DNA of 64,000 bases from positions 1 to 64,000 of the forward strand of contig NZ_BLXY01000005.1 of assembly GCF_014193585.1 (NCBI RefSeq). Direction: 5' to 3'. The DNA is from Geomonas paludis. GTDB lineage: Bacteria; Desulfobacterota; Desulfuromonadia; Geobacterales; Geobacteraceae. Position numbers and translations under genes: made by a program. The notes beneath the pieces were generated by a model. It had not been told where the DNA came from. It searched no databases and was given only the letters and a program-made list of their open reading frames with translations. The stretch's first letter is position 1. The number at the start of each line of letters is the position of its first letter. Positions 44,269 to 52,586 of the stretch are shown piece by piece.

Positions 44269-44286
44269 ACCTCGCGGCAAGACCAC

Positions 44287-45588
44287 TTAAGCGGAAACCT
44301 TGACGGTTGCCTTCTCGCCAGCCAGTTCGGTGGCCTCGACCTCGACCGCCTTCTTCTCACGCAGGAAGAAGGTGATCACGGTGCCCAGGGCCAGGCAGGA
44401 ACCTGCCAGGATGAAGGACTTGTTCAGGCCGCCGGGCTGCGCGTTCATCATCTCGGAGACACGCCCCATGACCAGACCGCCGACGCCCCAGGCCGAGAAC
44501 AGCACGCCGTAGTTGAGGCCGTAGTTCTTGAAGCCCCAGTAGTCCTTGGCGAAGGAGGGGAACAGGGTCAGGTTGGAGCCGTAGTTGAAGCCGATCAGCG
44601 AGGCGAGCAGTACCAGCATGGCAGCGGAGCCGGAGCCGACCACCGGGACGGCGGCGAACATCAGGATGGCCTGGAAGCCGAGCATGATGGTCAGGGTGGC
44701 GCGACGGCCGATCTTGTCGGAGAGCACGCCGGCTACCACGCGGCCGGAGGCGTTGCCGATGGCCATGATGGCCACAGCCACGAAGGCCATGGGGCCCATG
44801 CTCTTCTTGGCCAGGCCTGCGACCGAGCCGATCACCATGAGGCCGGCGCCGGCGCCGATGAAGAAGGTGGCCCACAGCATGTAGAATTTCGGGGATTTCA
44901 GCATCTCGCTCACGGTGGCGTCGTAGCCGGACTTCTTGGCCGGGGCCGCTTTCTCGTCGCCCTTCAGGGCTGGCTCGGCGGGGACGTACCCCTTGGGCGG
45001 GTTAACCAGTGCGAAGGAGAGGCCGCAGACGATGACCGCGAAGCCGGCCGCCAGGATGTACATGGACTGCTGGATGCCGTAGGCGCCCAGGAGGTAGCTG
45101 GAGAGCGGCGCGATGTAGACCGGGGCCAGGCCGAAGCCGGCGACCACGATGCCGGCGATGAGGCCGGTTTTCTTGGAGGAGAACCATTTCAGCGCCGGCG
45201 GGGTGGCGGCGGAGTAGCCGAAGCCGAAGCCGGAGCCGGCCAGGACGCCGAAGCCGGTGACCCAGGCGGCGTAGCTGTTGGAGTAGCCCATGAGGCAGAA
45301 ACCGGCGCCCACCAGGATGCCGCCGATCAGCGCGGTACGCGCCGGGCCGATCTTGTCCTGGCACTTGCCGGCCAGGATCATGGAGAAGGCGAAGGCGAGA
45401 CAGCAGAGGGCGTACGGGTCGTTGATGGAAGCCTTGTCCCACTGGAAGGCGTCCGGGGCGTGAGACTCGATGGACGCCTTGATGGCACCCTTGAAGATAC
45501 TCCAGGCATACAGCACCCCGAGCGCCAGGTTGATTCCGGTTCCGGCGAAAACTACCTGCCAGCCCTTGTTAGATGTTGTCTGTGTCAT
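44287..45588 (-). CDS. OFA-family MFS transporter (oxalate/formate antiporter type)
   Basis: 433 residues from ATG 45588 (GGAGGTATAAAGGC). Twelve transmembrane helices are predicted by eye. The OFA signature appears at the start (GTGINLALGVLYAWSIFKGAI) and in VTGFGVLAGSGFGFGYSAATPPALKWFSSKKTGLIAGIVVAGFGLAPVYIAPL; the second half has NASGRVVAGVLSDKIGRRATL. A cytoplasmic loop of about 30 residues with a Lys-rich stretch divides the halves. Family members exchange small carboxylates (oxalate, formate, acetate, pyruvate). A monocarboxylate carrier fits this metabolism, but the substrate is not determined. Confidence 0.9.
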   Translation of the reverse strand: MTQTTSNKGWQVVFAGTGINLALGVLYAWSIFKGAIKASIESHAPDAFQWDKASINDPYALCCLAFAFSMILAGKCQDKIGPARTALIGGILVGAGFCLMGYSNSYAAWVTGFGVLAGSGFGFGYSAATPPALKWFSSKKTGLIAGIVVAGFGLAPVYIAPLSSYLLGAYGIQQSMYILAAGFAVIVCGLSFALVNPPKGYVPAEPALKGDEKAAPAKKSGYDATVSEMLKSPKFYMLWATFFIGAGAGLMVIGSVAGLAKKSMGPMAFVAVAIMAIGNASGRVVAGVLSDKIGRRATLTIMLGFQAILMFAAVPVVGSGSAAMLVLLASLIGFNYGSNLTLFPSFAKDYWGFKNYGLNYGVLFSAWGVGGLVMGRVSEMMNAQPGGLNKSFILAGSCLALGTVITFFLREKKAVEVEATELAGEKATVKVSA

Positions 45589-45743
45589 GCCTTTATACCT
45601 CCATGTTGGGATTGACCGCTCTTGCCACAGACCATAGCAACTCGCATACCAATGTTTTACAATTTCGTATATTTTTACAAACCCCGCAAAAACAGACACT
45701 TGCACGGTCGCCGCCTACCTACCCTGCGCGAAGACCGACGTCC

Positions 45744-45870
45744 CCTTTTCGCACAACAGCAAAAGGTCGCTGCGCTGATAAAACCGCCGGACCTGCCTGA
45801 TGCGGCGTGATATCAGCACGTTGATCACTGCTGCCGTGCCGCCGGATCCCTTTCGCACAAATGCAAAAGG
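45744..45870. promoter_or_regulatory. Two near-palindromes upstream of the OFA gene
   Basis: 45744-45766 and 45848-45870 share CTTTTCGCACAA/CCTTTCGCACAA followed by CAGCAAAAGG or ATGCAAAAGG, each with CCTTT/AAAGG ends, 104 bp apart (about ten helical turns). Related words GCAAAATTGTAAAT (near 45886) and, inverted, CGAAATTGTAAAAC (near 45655) also occur. They look like regulator-binding sites in an otherwise gene-free stretch (45589-45950). Confidence 0.45.
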
Positions 45871-45950
45871 CCCGTTCGTGTTTTGCAAAATTGTAAATAG
45901 GATCTTATTTGTATAACAGGCGGGATATCGAAATTTGGGGAGACCAAAAG

Positions 45951-45982
45951 CAAAGGCCGGCTCAACGAAGAAGGCCGGCCTT
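45951..45982 (-). terminator. Terminator of the small gene at 46007
   Basis: GGCCGGC/GCCGGCC stem followed on the minus strand by TTTGCTTTT. Confidence 0.75.
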
Positions 45983-46006
45983 GTCTCTTGCCATGCGGGG
46001 GCAGGC

Positions 46007-46210
46007 TCAGCAGAACAGGACGTTACCTCTGCGCTCGGGGCCGCGATAGGTTCTCCCCCCCATCCCTCTCACACTGTCGACGCCGACCTGCACGCACTCA
46101 CCGTCGCTGCGCAAGAAGGATACGATGGCTGCCTGCTCTATCAGTTCCTGGAGTTCCTCTGCCTTTACCAGCCCGCGTCTCTCATCAGCAAACACAACCG
46201 GAATCTTCAT
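46007..46210 (-). CDS. Small conserved-looking hypothetical protein (67 aa)
   Basis: 67 residues from ATG 46210, which has GGAGGAGGGT at ideal distance; the ATG at 46225 overlaps that site. The sequence opens MKIPVVFADERRGLVKAEELQELIEQ, then IVSFLRSDGECVQVG, and ends in a PilZ-like or RGPERRG motif with a final Cys. No signal or membrane segment. This type of short protein with a C-terminal YRGPERR is seen in Geobacter-like genomes as I recall; the function is unknown. Confidence 0.65.
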   Translation of the reverse strand: MKIPVVFADERRGLVKAEELQELIEQAAIVSFLRSDGECVQVGVDSVRGMGGRTYRGPERRGNVLFC

Positions 46211-46476
46211 AGCACCCTCCTCCATGGCCGTTCAGGGTAGTTCCATCTTTGTTAGTGTATTTTAGCAATACCGACCGGGATGGCAAGAACGGCTCTGGTA
46301 AAATTCCCACCTCCACAGTCATATCCATTCCGGTCAGAGCATCCGCCACCCTCTCGAGAGCACAGGGTTACGATTTCCTCATTTCCTTCACATTACCTTC
46401 ATAATCGGCAGGTACCGTATCTTCATACCACAGCCGAAAGAGCCGCAACTAAGCCTGATCAACAAGGAGAACTGAC

Positions 46477-46974
46477 ATGAAAACACAGCTAAAACAACTG
46501 GCACTGTTCACCTGCATCACCGCGTCAGCCGTTTTGGGGAGTCACAACGCCTTCGCCGGCTACGGCCCCATGCAGGGGGAAGGGGGCAAGGGGTGCGTCG
46601 AGCAGCAAAAACATGGCGGGCGCCGGGGCATGTTCATGAAGATGGCCAAGGAGCTGGGGCTCTCGGACCGGCAAAAGAGCGAGGCACGGGCCATCTTCGA
46701 GGCAGGCCGCGCCAGGAATGCCCCGCTGTTCGCTTCCCTGAGACACGAACGGCAGGAACTGCAGGCGCTGGTACGCTCCGGCAGCGCCGACGAAGCCGCC
46801 ATCCGCGCCCAGTCGGCACGAGTGGCGGCACTGCAGGCTGACTTCGCGGTGCAGCGAGCAGCGCAGAGCAGGCAGTTCATCGCCCTGCTGACACCGGAGC
46901 AGGCCGCCAGGTTCAAAGCCATGCGCGACGTGCGCCACGGGGACCGGGGCCCGTCTCCCCGTCACGACCGATAA
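46477..46974 (+). CDS. Spy/CpxP-like periplasmic protein
   Basis: 165 residues with a signal peptide (ends HNAFAGYG). The mature helical protein carries the LTxxQ family pattern twice: LGLSDRQKSEARAIF and IALLTPEQAARFKAMR. A Gly/His/Arg-rich start (QQKHGGRRGMFM) and a His/Arg-rich end (RHGDRGPSPRHDR) may bind metal. Spy/CpxP proteins are periplasmic chaperones or stress sensors often linked to envelope or metal stress. ACAAGGAG precedes ATG 46477. No two-component partner lies adjacent upstream; the 46211-46476 gap shows no gene. Confidence 0.82.
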   Translation: MKTQLKQLALFTCITASAVLGSHNAFAGYGPMQGEGGKGCVEQQKHGGRRGMFMKMAKELGLSDRQKSEARAIFEAGRARNAPLFASLRHERQELQALVRSGSADEAAIRAQSARVAALQADFAVQRAAQSRQFIALLTPEQAARFKAMRDVRHGDRGPSPRHDR

Positions 46975-47150
46975 CCGCAACAGGCGCTGCCGCAGGGCGG
47001 CAGCGCCTCCCCTGAGAGTTGCTCCTCCCTCGACAGCTGCTCCAACAGCTTCTCCTCACCAGGCTTCCCCTCCTGCTGTACAAATTCCTTGCCGCGTTGT
47101 GCATTACCCTCCAGTGGCGTAAAATAAGGGCTGGTTCAAGGAGGTGTCCC

Positions 47151-47609
47151 ATGAGACTGCTGCACCCCATCTTTCTAATACTCTTCCTTCTCGTCGGCGC
47201 CTGCACGACCTATCCCGACCTGCAGCAGCAACGGATGGCGGCTCTGCCGCAGCACTACAAGCAATTCGACGTCCTGATGGGCTATGAAGTGCTTCCTGCC
47301 GGCGGGCACACCGTCGTCCAGGGGGTGGTGAAGAACGTGCGCTACTTCCGGATGCGCAACCTGGAGATCTGGGCGGCGCAGTTGGATGACCGGGGCAAGG
47401 TGCGGGCGCAGGGGATGACCTTCATCATGCCGTCGGAGCTGGGGCTGGACGAGAGCACGGACTTCAGCATCAAGATCCCGGCCCCACTGGCTGCGGGAGA
47501 CCGGCTCCGCATTACCTACAAGTACTTCGGCACCGACGGCGGCAGCCACGGCCTTGGTGACGGCACCAACTGGATGCAGAATTTCGAGACCATCATTCCG
47601 GCGCGGTAG
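47151..47609 (+). CDS. Small lipoprotein with a single beta domain
   Basis: 152 residues from ATG 47151 (AAGGAGG upstream). The lipoprotein signal has lipobox LVGAC (Cys at about residue 18), then a beta-rich domain (FDVLMGYEVLPAGGHTVVQGVVKNVRYFRMRNLEIWAAQLD ... DFSIKIPAPLAAGDRLRITYKYFG). The VVQGVVKNVRYFRMRNLEI stretch resembles extracellular FxLYD or transglutaminase-accessory Ig-like domains, but I cannot name it safely. It lies 53 bp before a PAS kinase on the same strand. Confidence 0.7.
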   Translation: MRLLHPIFLILFLLVGACTTYPDLQQQRMAALPQHYKQFDVLMGYEVLPAGGHTVVQGVVKNVRYFRMRNLEIWAAQLDDRGKVRAQGMTFIMPSELGLDESTDFSIKIPAPLAAGDRLRITYKYFGTDGGSHGLGDGTNWMQNFETIIPAR

Positions 47610-47662
47610 CCGGCGTTGCGCAACAGGCACGGTAACGGCAGCGACAGGCATAGGCACAGGCA

Positions 47663-49216
47663 ATGGCCAACAAACGGGACGAAGACAAGACCATCGACGA
47701 CGTTCAGGACCCCGCTCAGCGGGCCCGGGACCATTACTTCCGCCTGATGGCGGAGCAGGTGAAGGATTACGCCCTGATCCTGCTCAACGCCAAGGGTGAG
47801 ATCGTGTCCTGGAACACCGGCGCCGAGCGCATCACCCGCTATCTCGCCCACGAGATCCTTGGAAGGCACTTCTCCGTGCTGCACCCCAAGGAGGAGATCC
47901 GTTCCGGAGCACCGCAGCGGGAGCTCTCCATCGCCGACACCATGGGGAGCCTCGAGTTGCAGGGGTGGCGTCTGCGCAAGGACGGCAGCCGTTTCTGGGC
48001 CTCCATCGCGCTGAACGAATTGCGCGATCCGGACGGCGACCGTGCCGGGTACGTGCTGATCCTGCACGACAACACCGAGCGGCGCGCCTCCGAGGAGGCG
48101 ATGGTGAAGAGCCGCACCATGCTGGAGCGTCTCTTCGAAACAGCACCCGACGCCATCGTGGTAGTGGACGGCGGGGGTGTGATCCGGAAAGTGAATCAGC
48201 AGGCCGAGGTGATCTTCGGCTACATGCGCGAGGAATTGGTAGGGCAGCGCATCGAGATCCTCATCCCCAAGCGCTTCCACAAACGGCACCGCCAGCACCT
48301 GCGCAACTACTTCGGCGATCCCAGGGCCCGGAAAATGGGTATTGGCCTGGAGTTGTACGGGCGCCACAAAAACGGCTCCGAAATCCCCGTGGACATCATG
48401 TTGAACCCCATCGAGGCCCAGGAATCGACCTGGGTATTCGCCGTGATCCGGGACATCACCCTGCAGAAGCAGGGGGAAGCGAAGATCATGGAACTGAACC
48501 TCGCCCTCAGGACCCAACTGGAGCAGCTGGCGGCGACCAACCGCGAACTGGAATCTTTCAGCTATTCCGTGTCTCACGACCTGCGTGCGCCGCTGCGGCA
48601 CATCATCGGCTTCGTGGACCTTCTCAACGCGAAGGCGGGGACGGGACTGGACGAAAAGAGCCGCCACTACCTCGAGGTCATCGGCGGCGCGGCCAAGAAG
48701 ATGGGGCTGCTCATCGACGACCTGCTGGCGTTCTCCAGGATGGGGCGCAGCGAAATGATGAGGGGGTGGGTGGACCTGGGGCTTTTAGTGCGGGAGATCC
48801 AGGCCGATCTGCAGGGGGACTTGCAAGGGAGGGAGGTGCAATGGGATATCGGGCCGCTCCCGGTGGTGCTGGGTGACGCCGCCATGCTGCGCCAGGTGCT
48901 GATCAACCTGATCGGCAACGCCGTCAAGTTCACCCGGTCCCGTGCTACGGCCACGATAGCCATCGGCGCGGTGGAGCGGGAAAACGAGCAGGAGATTTAC
49001 GTCAGGGATAACGGGGTCGGTTTCGACGAGGCCTACGCCAACAAGCTGTTCGGACTGTTCCAGCGCCTGCACGCCAACGAGGAGTTCGAGGGGACCGGCG
49101 TCGGGCTCGCCATCGTGCAGCGCATCGTGCTCAGGCATGGCGGCAGGGTCTGGGCCGAAGGTGGAGTGGGCACAGGGGCCTGCTTCTGGTTCTCCCTCCC
49201 CAAGAAGATCGAGTAG
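47663..49216 (+). CDS. Soluble PAS sensor histidine kinase
   Basis: 517 residues, no membrane segments. PAS1 (YFRLMAEQVKDYALILLNAKGEIVSWNTGAERI, about 28-150) is followed by PAS2 (ETAPDAIVVVDGGGVIRKVNQQAEVIFGYMREELVG, about 155-280) and a short coiled coil. HisKA has phospho-His in SYSVSHDLRAPLRHIIGFVD. HATPase_c shows NLIGNAVKFTRSR, DNGVGFDEAY and GTGVGLAIVQRIV. This resembles bacteriophytochrome/Cph1-type kinases without the chromophore domain. No response-regulator gene is adjacent, so it is an orphan kinase. The ribosome-binding site is weak. Confidence 0.9.
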   Translation: MANKRDEDKTIDDVQDPAQRARDHYFRLMAEQVKDYALILLNAKGEIVSWNTGAERITRYLAHEILGRHFSVLHPKEEIRSGAPQRELSIADTMGSLELQGWRLRKDGSRFWASIALNELRDPDGDRAGYVLILHDNTERRASEEAMVKSRTMLERLFETAPDAIVVVDGGGVIRKVNQQAEVIFGYMREELVGQRIEILIPKRFHKRHRQHLRNYFGDPRARKMGIGLELYGRHKNGSEIPVDIMLNPIEAQESTWVFAVIRDITLQKQGEAKIMELNLALRTQLEQLAATNRELESFSYSVSHDLRAPLRHIIGFVDLLNAKAGTGLDEKSRHYLEVIGGAAKKMGLLIDDLLAFSRMGRSEMMRGWVDLGLLVREIQADLQGDLQGREVQWDIGPLPVVLGDAAMLRQVLINLIGNAVKFTRSRATATIAIGAVERENEQEIYVRDNGVGFDEAYANKLFGLFQRLHANEEFEGTGVGLAIVQRIVLRHGGRVWAEGGVGTGACFWFSLPKKIE

Positions 49217-49239
49217 CCCGCCACAAGCACAACCGCCGG

Positions 49240-49416
49240 CTAAAGCTTGTTCCTGAGCGTTTCCTTAAGTTCCAGGATCGCGAGGGTCTGCATGTACTCA
49301 CCTAGAAAGTCGATGTTCTTGAAGGCAACTCCTTCGCCGAAATAGTCGTCGATCTCATGGATCGCCTGCTTCATCAACTTCTGCCCCGGGGTCAATCTAG
49401 CCAGATCTGGGTTCAT
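49240..49416 (-). CDS. Small acidic helical protein (58 aa)
   Basis: A 58-residue frame (MNPDLARLTPGQKLMKQ at the start, ending LKETLRNKL) with a good ribosome-binding site, GGAG six bases before ATG 49416. It is predicted all-helical, with no signal, cysteines or membrane segment. It fills the gap between the kinase and the divergent glycosyltransferase and shows the codon bias of its neighbours. Function unknown. Confidence 0.6.
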   Translation of the reverse strand: MNPDLARLTPGQKLMKQAIHEIDDYFGEGVAFKNIDFLGEYMQTLAILELKETLRNKL

Positions 49417-49613
49417 CGTTCGCTCCGCGTTCTGGAATGAGTGTTGGGCCGATTAGGTAATTCTAAAGAGCCGGCCCGTTGTGTCAACAACTCCGACGCC
49501 AAACGGCAAGGAGATTTGTCTTTACCCGCCGCCGCAATCGGGGTACCCTGTGCCGCATTCAACGTTATCCCGGCGGTCGCCTGGCACCGCCTTTGAAGTG
49601 CGAGCGCGGCCAC

Positions 49614-50852
49614 ATGAAGATCCTGTTCGTCTCTCTTTTCCTGCCGCAGCAGAAGGCCTACCATGCCGGGGGGCGCTACGTAAACGAGCTGGTGCGGCGC
49701 CTGTCGCAGCACCACGAGGTCCACCTCGCCACCCGGTTCGAGCAGGGAGAGGAACCGCTTTTGGCGGAACTTGCCCCCTACTGCGCCAGCATCCACCCCT
49801 TCAGCTATCCCCGCCTCCCCAAGCGCGGCCTCCTCGCTTCGCTGCGCCTGGCAGCGAACTACCTTGCCTTCAGCCTCTTTGCCAACCGGCTGATCCAGCA
49901 CGGGGACTACGACCTGGTCCAGGTGGAATGGGTCGAGACCGCCCTCATGATCCGCCGCGGCAAGATGCCGATGGTCCTGGACGCCCATGACGTCATCACC
50001 AAACCCGCATGGCGCTCCTACCTGCGCGGCCGGAGTGCGGCGCGCCTGGCACAGTGGGCCCGCTGGCGGGTGGTGCGCTTGCTGGAACTGAGCATCATGG
50101 CGCGCTTCGACCGTGTCTTCACCATGTCCGACTTCGACCGGCGCTACCTGCTCGATCTCGCCCCCGGCCTGCCGGTGACCACCATCCCCATCCCGGCGGG
50201 GATGGATCTCACCACGACCAGCTACCCGCGGGTGCCGGGGCGGCTGCTGTTCCTGGCCTCCTACAAGTACCGCCCCACCAACGTCGAAGCCGCCCTGTGG
50301 TTCCACGCCGAAGTTCTGCCGCTGGTGCGTCGCGAGGTCCCGGAGGCGGAGTTCGTCATCGCCGGCTTCGGGCCGCCGCCGCGGCTATTGGAACTCGCGC
50401 AGCGGGACAAGGCGACCGTCGTTACCGGGTTCGTGGACGACACCGACCAGTTCTACAAGAGCGCCAGCGTTTTCGTGGCGCCGATATTAACCGGAGGCGG
50501 CATCATCGTCAAGGTCTTGGATGCCTTGGCTGCCGGCACCCCGGTGGTCACCACCTCCTTCGGCAACGAGGGGATCGAGGCCGCCCCGGGGGTGGACCTG
50601 CTCGTCGCCGACTCGGCGCATGATTTCGCCCGGGCCGTAGTCACCCTTTTGCGCGACCGGGAGCAGGCCGAGCGGCTGGGGGCAAGCGGTGCCGCCTTCG
50701 TGGCAGCCAACTACAGCATCGGCGCCATACTGCAGCGGATCGAGACCGCCTACCGCGAGCTCGCCGCGGACCCGGCCAACCCATCCCTGAAACCGAAGCT
50801 CCCGCCTGCCCCCGAAGAGGGAGACGCTGCAAACGTAGAACGTAGAACGTAG
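49614..50852 (+). CDS. Glycosyltransferase family 4-type (GT-B) enzyme
   Basis: 412 residues from ATG 49614. The N-terminal domain starts MKILFVSLFLPQQKAYHAGGRYVNELVRRL, the usual GT4 opening with Gly-Gly for donor binding, then DLVQVEWVET and VLDAHDV. The C-terminal nucleotide-sugar domain has RLLFLASYKYRPTNVEAALWF, FVIAGFGPP, VVTGFVDD and the donor-site segment SVFVAPILTGGGIIVKVLDALAAGTPVVTTSFGNEGIE. It probably adds a sugar in surface polysaccharide or glycoprotein synthesis; acceptor unknown. The Pro-rich tail after residue 390 is dispensable-looking. No SD is seen close to the start. Confidence 0.88.
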   Translation: MKILFVSLFLPQQKAYHAGGRYVNELVRRLSQHHEVHLATRFEQGEEPLLAELAPYCASIHPFSYPRLPKRGLLASLRLAANYLAFSLFANRLIQHGDYDLVQVEWVETALMIRRGKMPMVLDAHDVITKPAWRSYLRGRSAARLAQWARWRVVRLLELSIMARFDRVFTMSDFDRRYLLDLAPGLPVTTIPIPAGMDLTTTSYPRVPGRLLFLASYKYRPTNVEAALWFHAEVLPLVRREVPEAEFVIAGFGPPPRLLELAQRDKATVVTGFVDDTDQFYKSASVFVAPILTGGGIIVKVLDALAAGTPVVTTSFGNEGIEAAPGVDLLVADSAHDFARAVVTLLRDREQAERLGASGAAFVAANYSIGAILQRIETAYRELAADPANPSLKPKLPPAPEEGDAANVERRT

Positions 50853-50933
50853 AACGGCTGTATCAAAATTAGGGTTGCCTCGCAGAAGGCGTCGTTGCTA
50901 TAGTGCGCTGGCATTTTTCAGCGGGGGTGAGGC

Positions 50934-51314
50934 ATGTCGGACTTGGAAAACCAGATGGGGCTGTTCGAACTGGCGGGGATCGTGGAAACGCCCGTGCCAC
51001 AAGCTCCGCCTGCGCCTGCATCTGCATCTGCACCTGCACCCAAACCCGAGCCGAAGGCTCGTCCCAAGCAGACCCGGGAAGCCGTCGCCGCTCCACCTGC
51101 ACCTAAGGCGCATGCTCCCGCGGCGCAGGGGCGCAAGCGCGGTCGCCTCCCCAAAGGAGCCGTGAAGGCGGTCTCCGGGCTCGTGCCGGAAGGGGACGTG
51201 CGGCTGACCGCCAACATCCGGCAGGATTTGCACCTCAAACTGAAGATAGCGTCCGCCTACCGCAGGATCACCATCGGTGAGATCATAGAGGAACTGGTGG
51301 AGAAGTACGTCTGA
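50934..51314 (+). CDS. Ribbon-helix-helix-like protein with Pro/Ala-rich linker
   Basis: 126 residues. A short N-terminal segment (MSDLENQMGLFELAGIVE) is followed by a disordered Ala/Pro/Lys linker (about 20-85, APAPKPEPKARPK ... GRKRGRLPKG). The compact C-terminal domain reads VRLTANIRQDLHLKLKIASAYRRITIGEIIEELVEKYV. This C-terminus has the strand-helix-helix shape of MetJ/Arc (RHH) DNA-binding proteins, with the basic linker possibly contacting DNA. It could be a ParG-like or nucleoid-associated protein. No partner gene is adjacent. Confidence 0.7.
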   Translation: MSDLENQMGLFELAGIVETPVPQAPPAPASASAPAPKPEPKARPKQTREAVAAPPAPKAHAPAAQGRKRGRLPKGAVKAVSGLVPEGDVRLTANIRQDLHLKLKIASAYRRITIGEIIEELVEKYV

Positions 51315-51419
51315 GCCGGCCCAACAACTCCCCTCCCCCCGGCATCATTTTTTGCCGGCCTCCTGTCGACCAGTAACATCCGGGGATCTTTCCCACAATC
51401 CGTATCTGACCTGAAAAAC

Positions 51420-51452
51420 GAATCCCGAACCGGACGGACCGGCTCGGGATCT
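51420..51452 (-). terminator. Terminator of the triheme cytochrome gene
   Basis: ATCCCGA-CCGG/CCGG-TCGGGAT stem with GTTTTTC on the minus strand, about 30 bp after the stop at 51483. Confidence 0.6.
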
Positions 51453-51482
51453 AAGGGAGGATGCGGTCACAGCGTTTGCTGC

Positions 51483-52181
51483 TTACTTGTCGTGGCAGGT
51501 CTTGCAGAGCGCGCTGCCGTTGTCGCTCATTACCAGGTGCCCCCTCTCGGTGTTCAGCGGGTCGTGGCAGGAAAGGCAGCCGACCTTGCCGTTGACGAAG
51601 ATCATCTTGGTATTGGAGCCGACGTCCTTGTAACCGCGACCGGCGGCGACGTAGGCGTCATAGGTCATCCCCAGCGGGTGATCACTGGTGAAAGAATTCA
51701 CCATCGACCTGCGGTCCAGGGGACGATCCCTGAGTTCGACGTTGATCTGGGAACCACCGATACCGTCATGGCAGCTAAGGCAGTTCGCCGACAGCTGGTC
51801 GAGGGTAGCCGTAGTGTTGGTAGTGGTCCTGGTCCTGGACGTGGTCGTCCCTTTGGTCAGCGCCTTGAAGATGATGGTGAGGCCGCCGGTGGGCTGGTCG
51901 TCGGAATAGGTAGCGGGAACCACGTTGCCGTACATGTCGTCCACCGCGCCGCCGGCAGCGTAGGTCGAGCCGCGCACCTCGTCGATCTTGACCAGGTAAT
52001 CCCTGCGTGCCTGCACCGAGTTCTGCAGCAGCAGCGTATAGGCGCAGGTCTCACCGTTCGAACTGGAACCAGCAGTCCCGAAAGCACCAGCACCCTGGGC
52101 CAGGCCCAGGATCATCGCTGCCGCACATGCCAACCCGGTCATCCTCTGCATCGCGCTTTTTTTGCTTTGTTCGGTTCTCAT
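51483..52181 (-). CDS. Triheme c-type cytochrome
   Basis: 232 residues, with a signal peptide (ends AQGAGAFG) and three CXXCH motifs: CLSCH (followed by DGIGG), CLSCH (followed by DPLNTERGHLV) and CKTCH at the very C-terminus. A heme-free N-terminal half contains a Thr-rich stretch (TKGTTTSRTRTTTNTTAT). The arrangement FTSDHPLGMTYDAY before the second heme echoes the Asn-Asp-His-Pro motif of the tetraheme and dodecaheme proteins (NDHPVGF, NDHPISF), so it belongs to the same family. Start 52181 has GGGAGGTGG upstream. The regulator is unknown and no cytochrome partner lies beside it. Confidence 0.9.
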   Translation of the reverse strand: MRTEQSKKSAMQRMTGLACAAAMILGLAQGAGAFGTAGSSSNGETCAYTLLLQNSVQARRDYLVKIDEVRGSTYAAGGAVDDMYGNVVPATYSDDQPTGGLTIIFKALTKGTTTSRTRTTTNTTATLDQLSANCLSCHDGIGGSQINVELRDRPLDRRSMVNSFTSDHPLGMTYDAYVAAGRGYKDVGSNTKMIFVNGKVGCLSCHDPLNTERGHLVMSDNGSALCKTCHDK

Positions 52182-52523
52182 GGCCCACCTCCCGGTTCGT
52201 TACCTAACCAATTACAAGCGGGATACCATTTGCGAACAAAGCTAAAAAAAAGCGGCAACACACGGGAATATAACGGTTAATTTCTTGCACGCCCGAAGAG
52301 ATTGAACTCCCTTTTCAAAAACCAGCTGTGCAAGTGTTGAACATCTGAACAGGCGCTATTTTGAGACTGATCAGGAAAGGCCCGCGGGACGGGGGACAGG
52401 CGGCGGTCAAGGATTGAACAGAGGGGTGGCCTACGCTGGCAACGAACAGGCAGCGCTAGACACCATGATGGAAGCAGGTGGCGTAAACAGTTTGAATTGC
52501 TGTTGCGACTGCAGGATTAGTGG

Positions 52524-52550
52524 TTGAAGTAAGCGTTTACTTGGTATAAG
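52524..52550 (+). promoter_or_regulatory. Likely promoter of the OmpA-like gene
   Basis: TTGAAG and TATAAG separated by 15 bases. Transcription would begin near 52557, which argues against ATG 52551 as the start codon. The 52182-52523 stretch holds no gene that I can support. Confidence 0.4.
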
Positions 52551-52586
52551 ATGCGACAATCACACGTCTTGTATGGGAGTGGGAAG

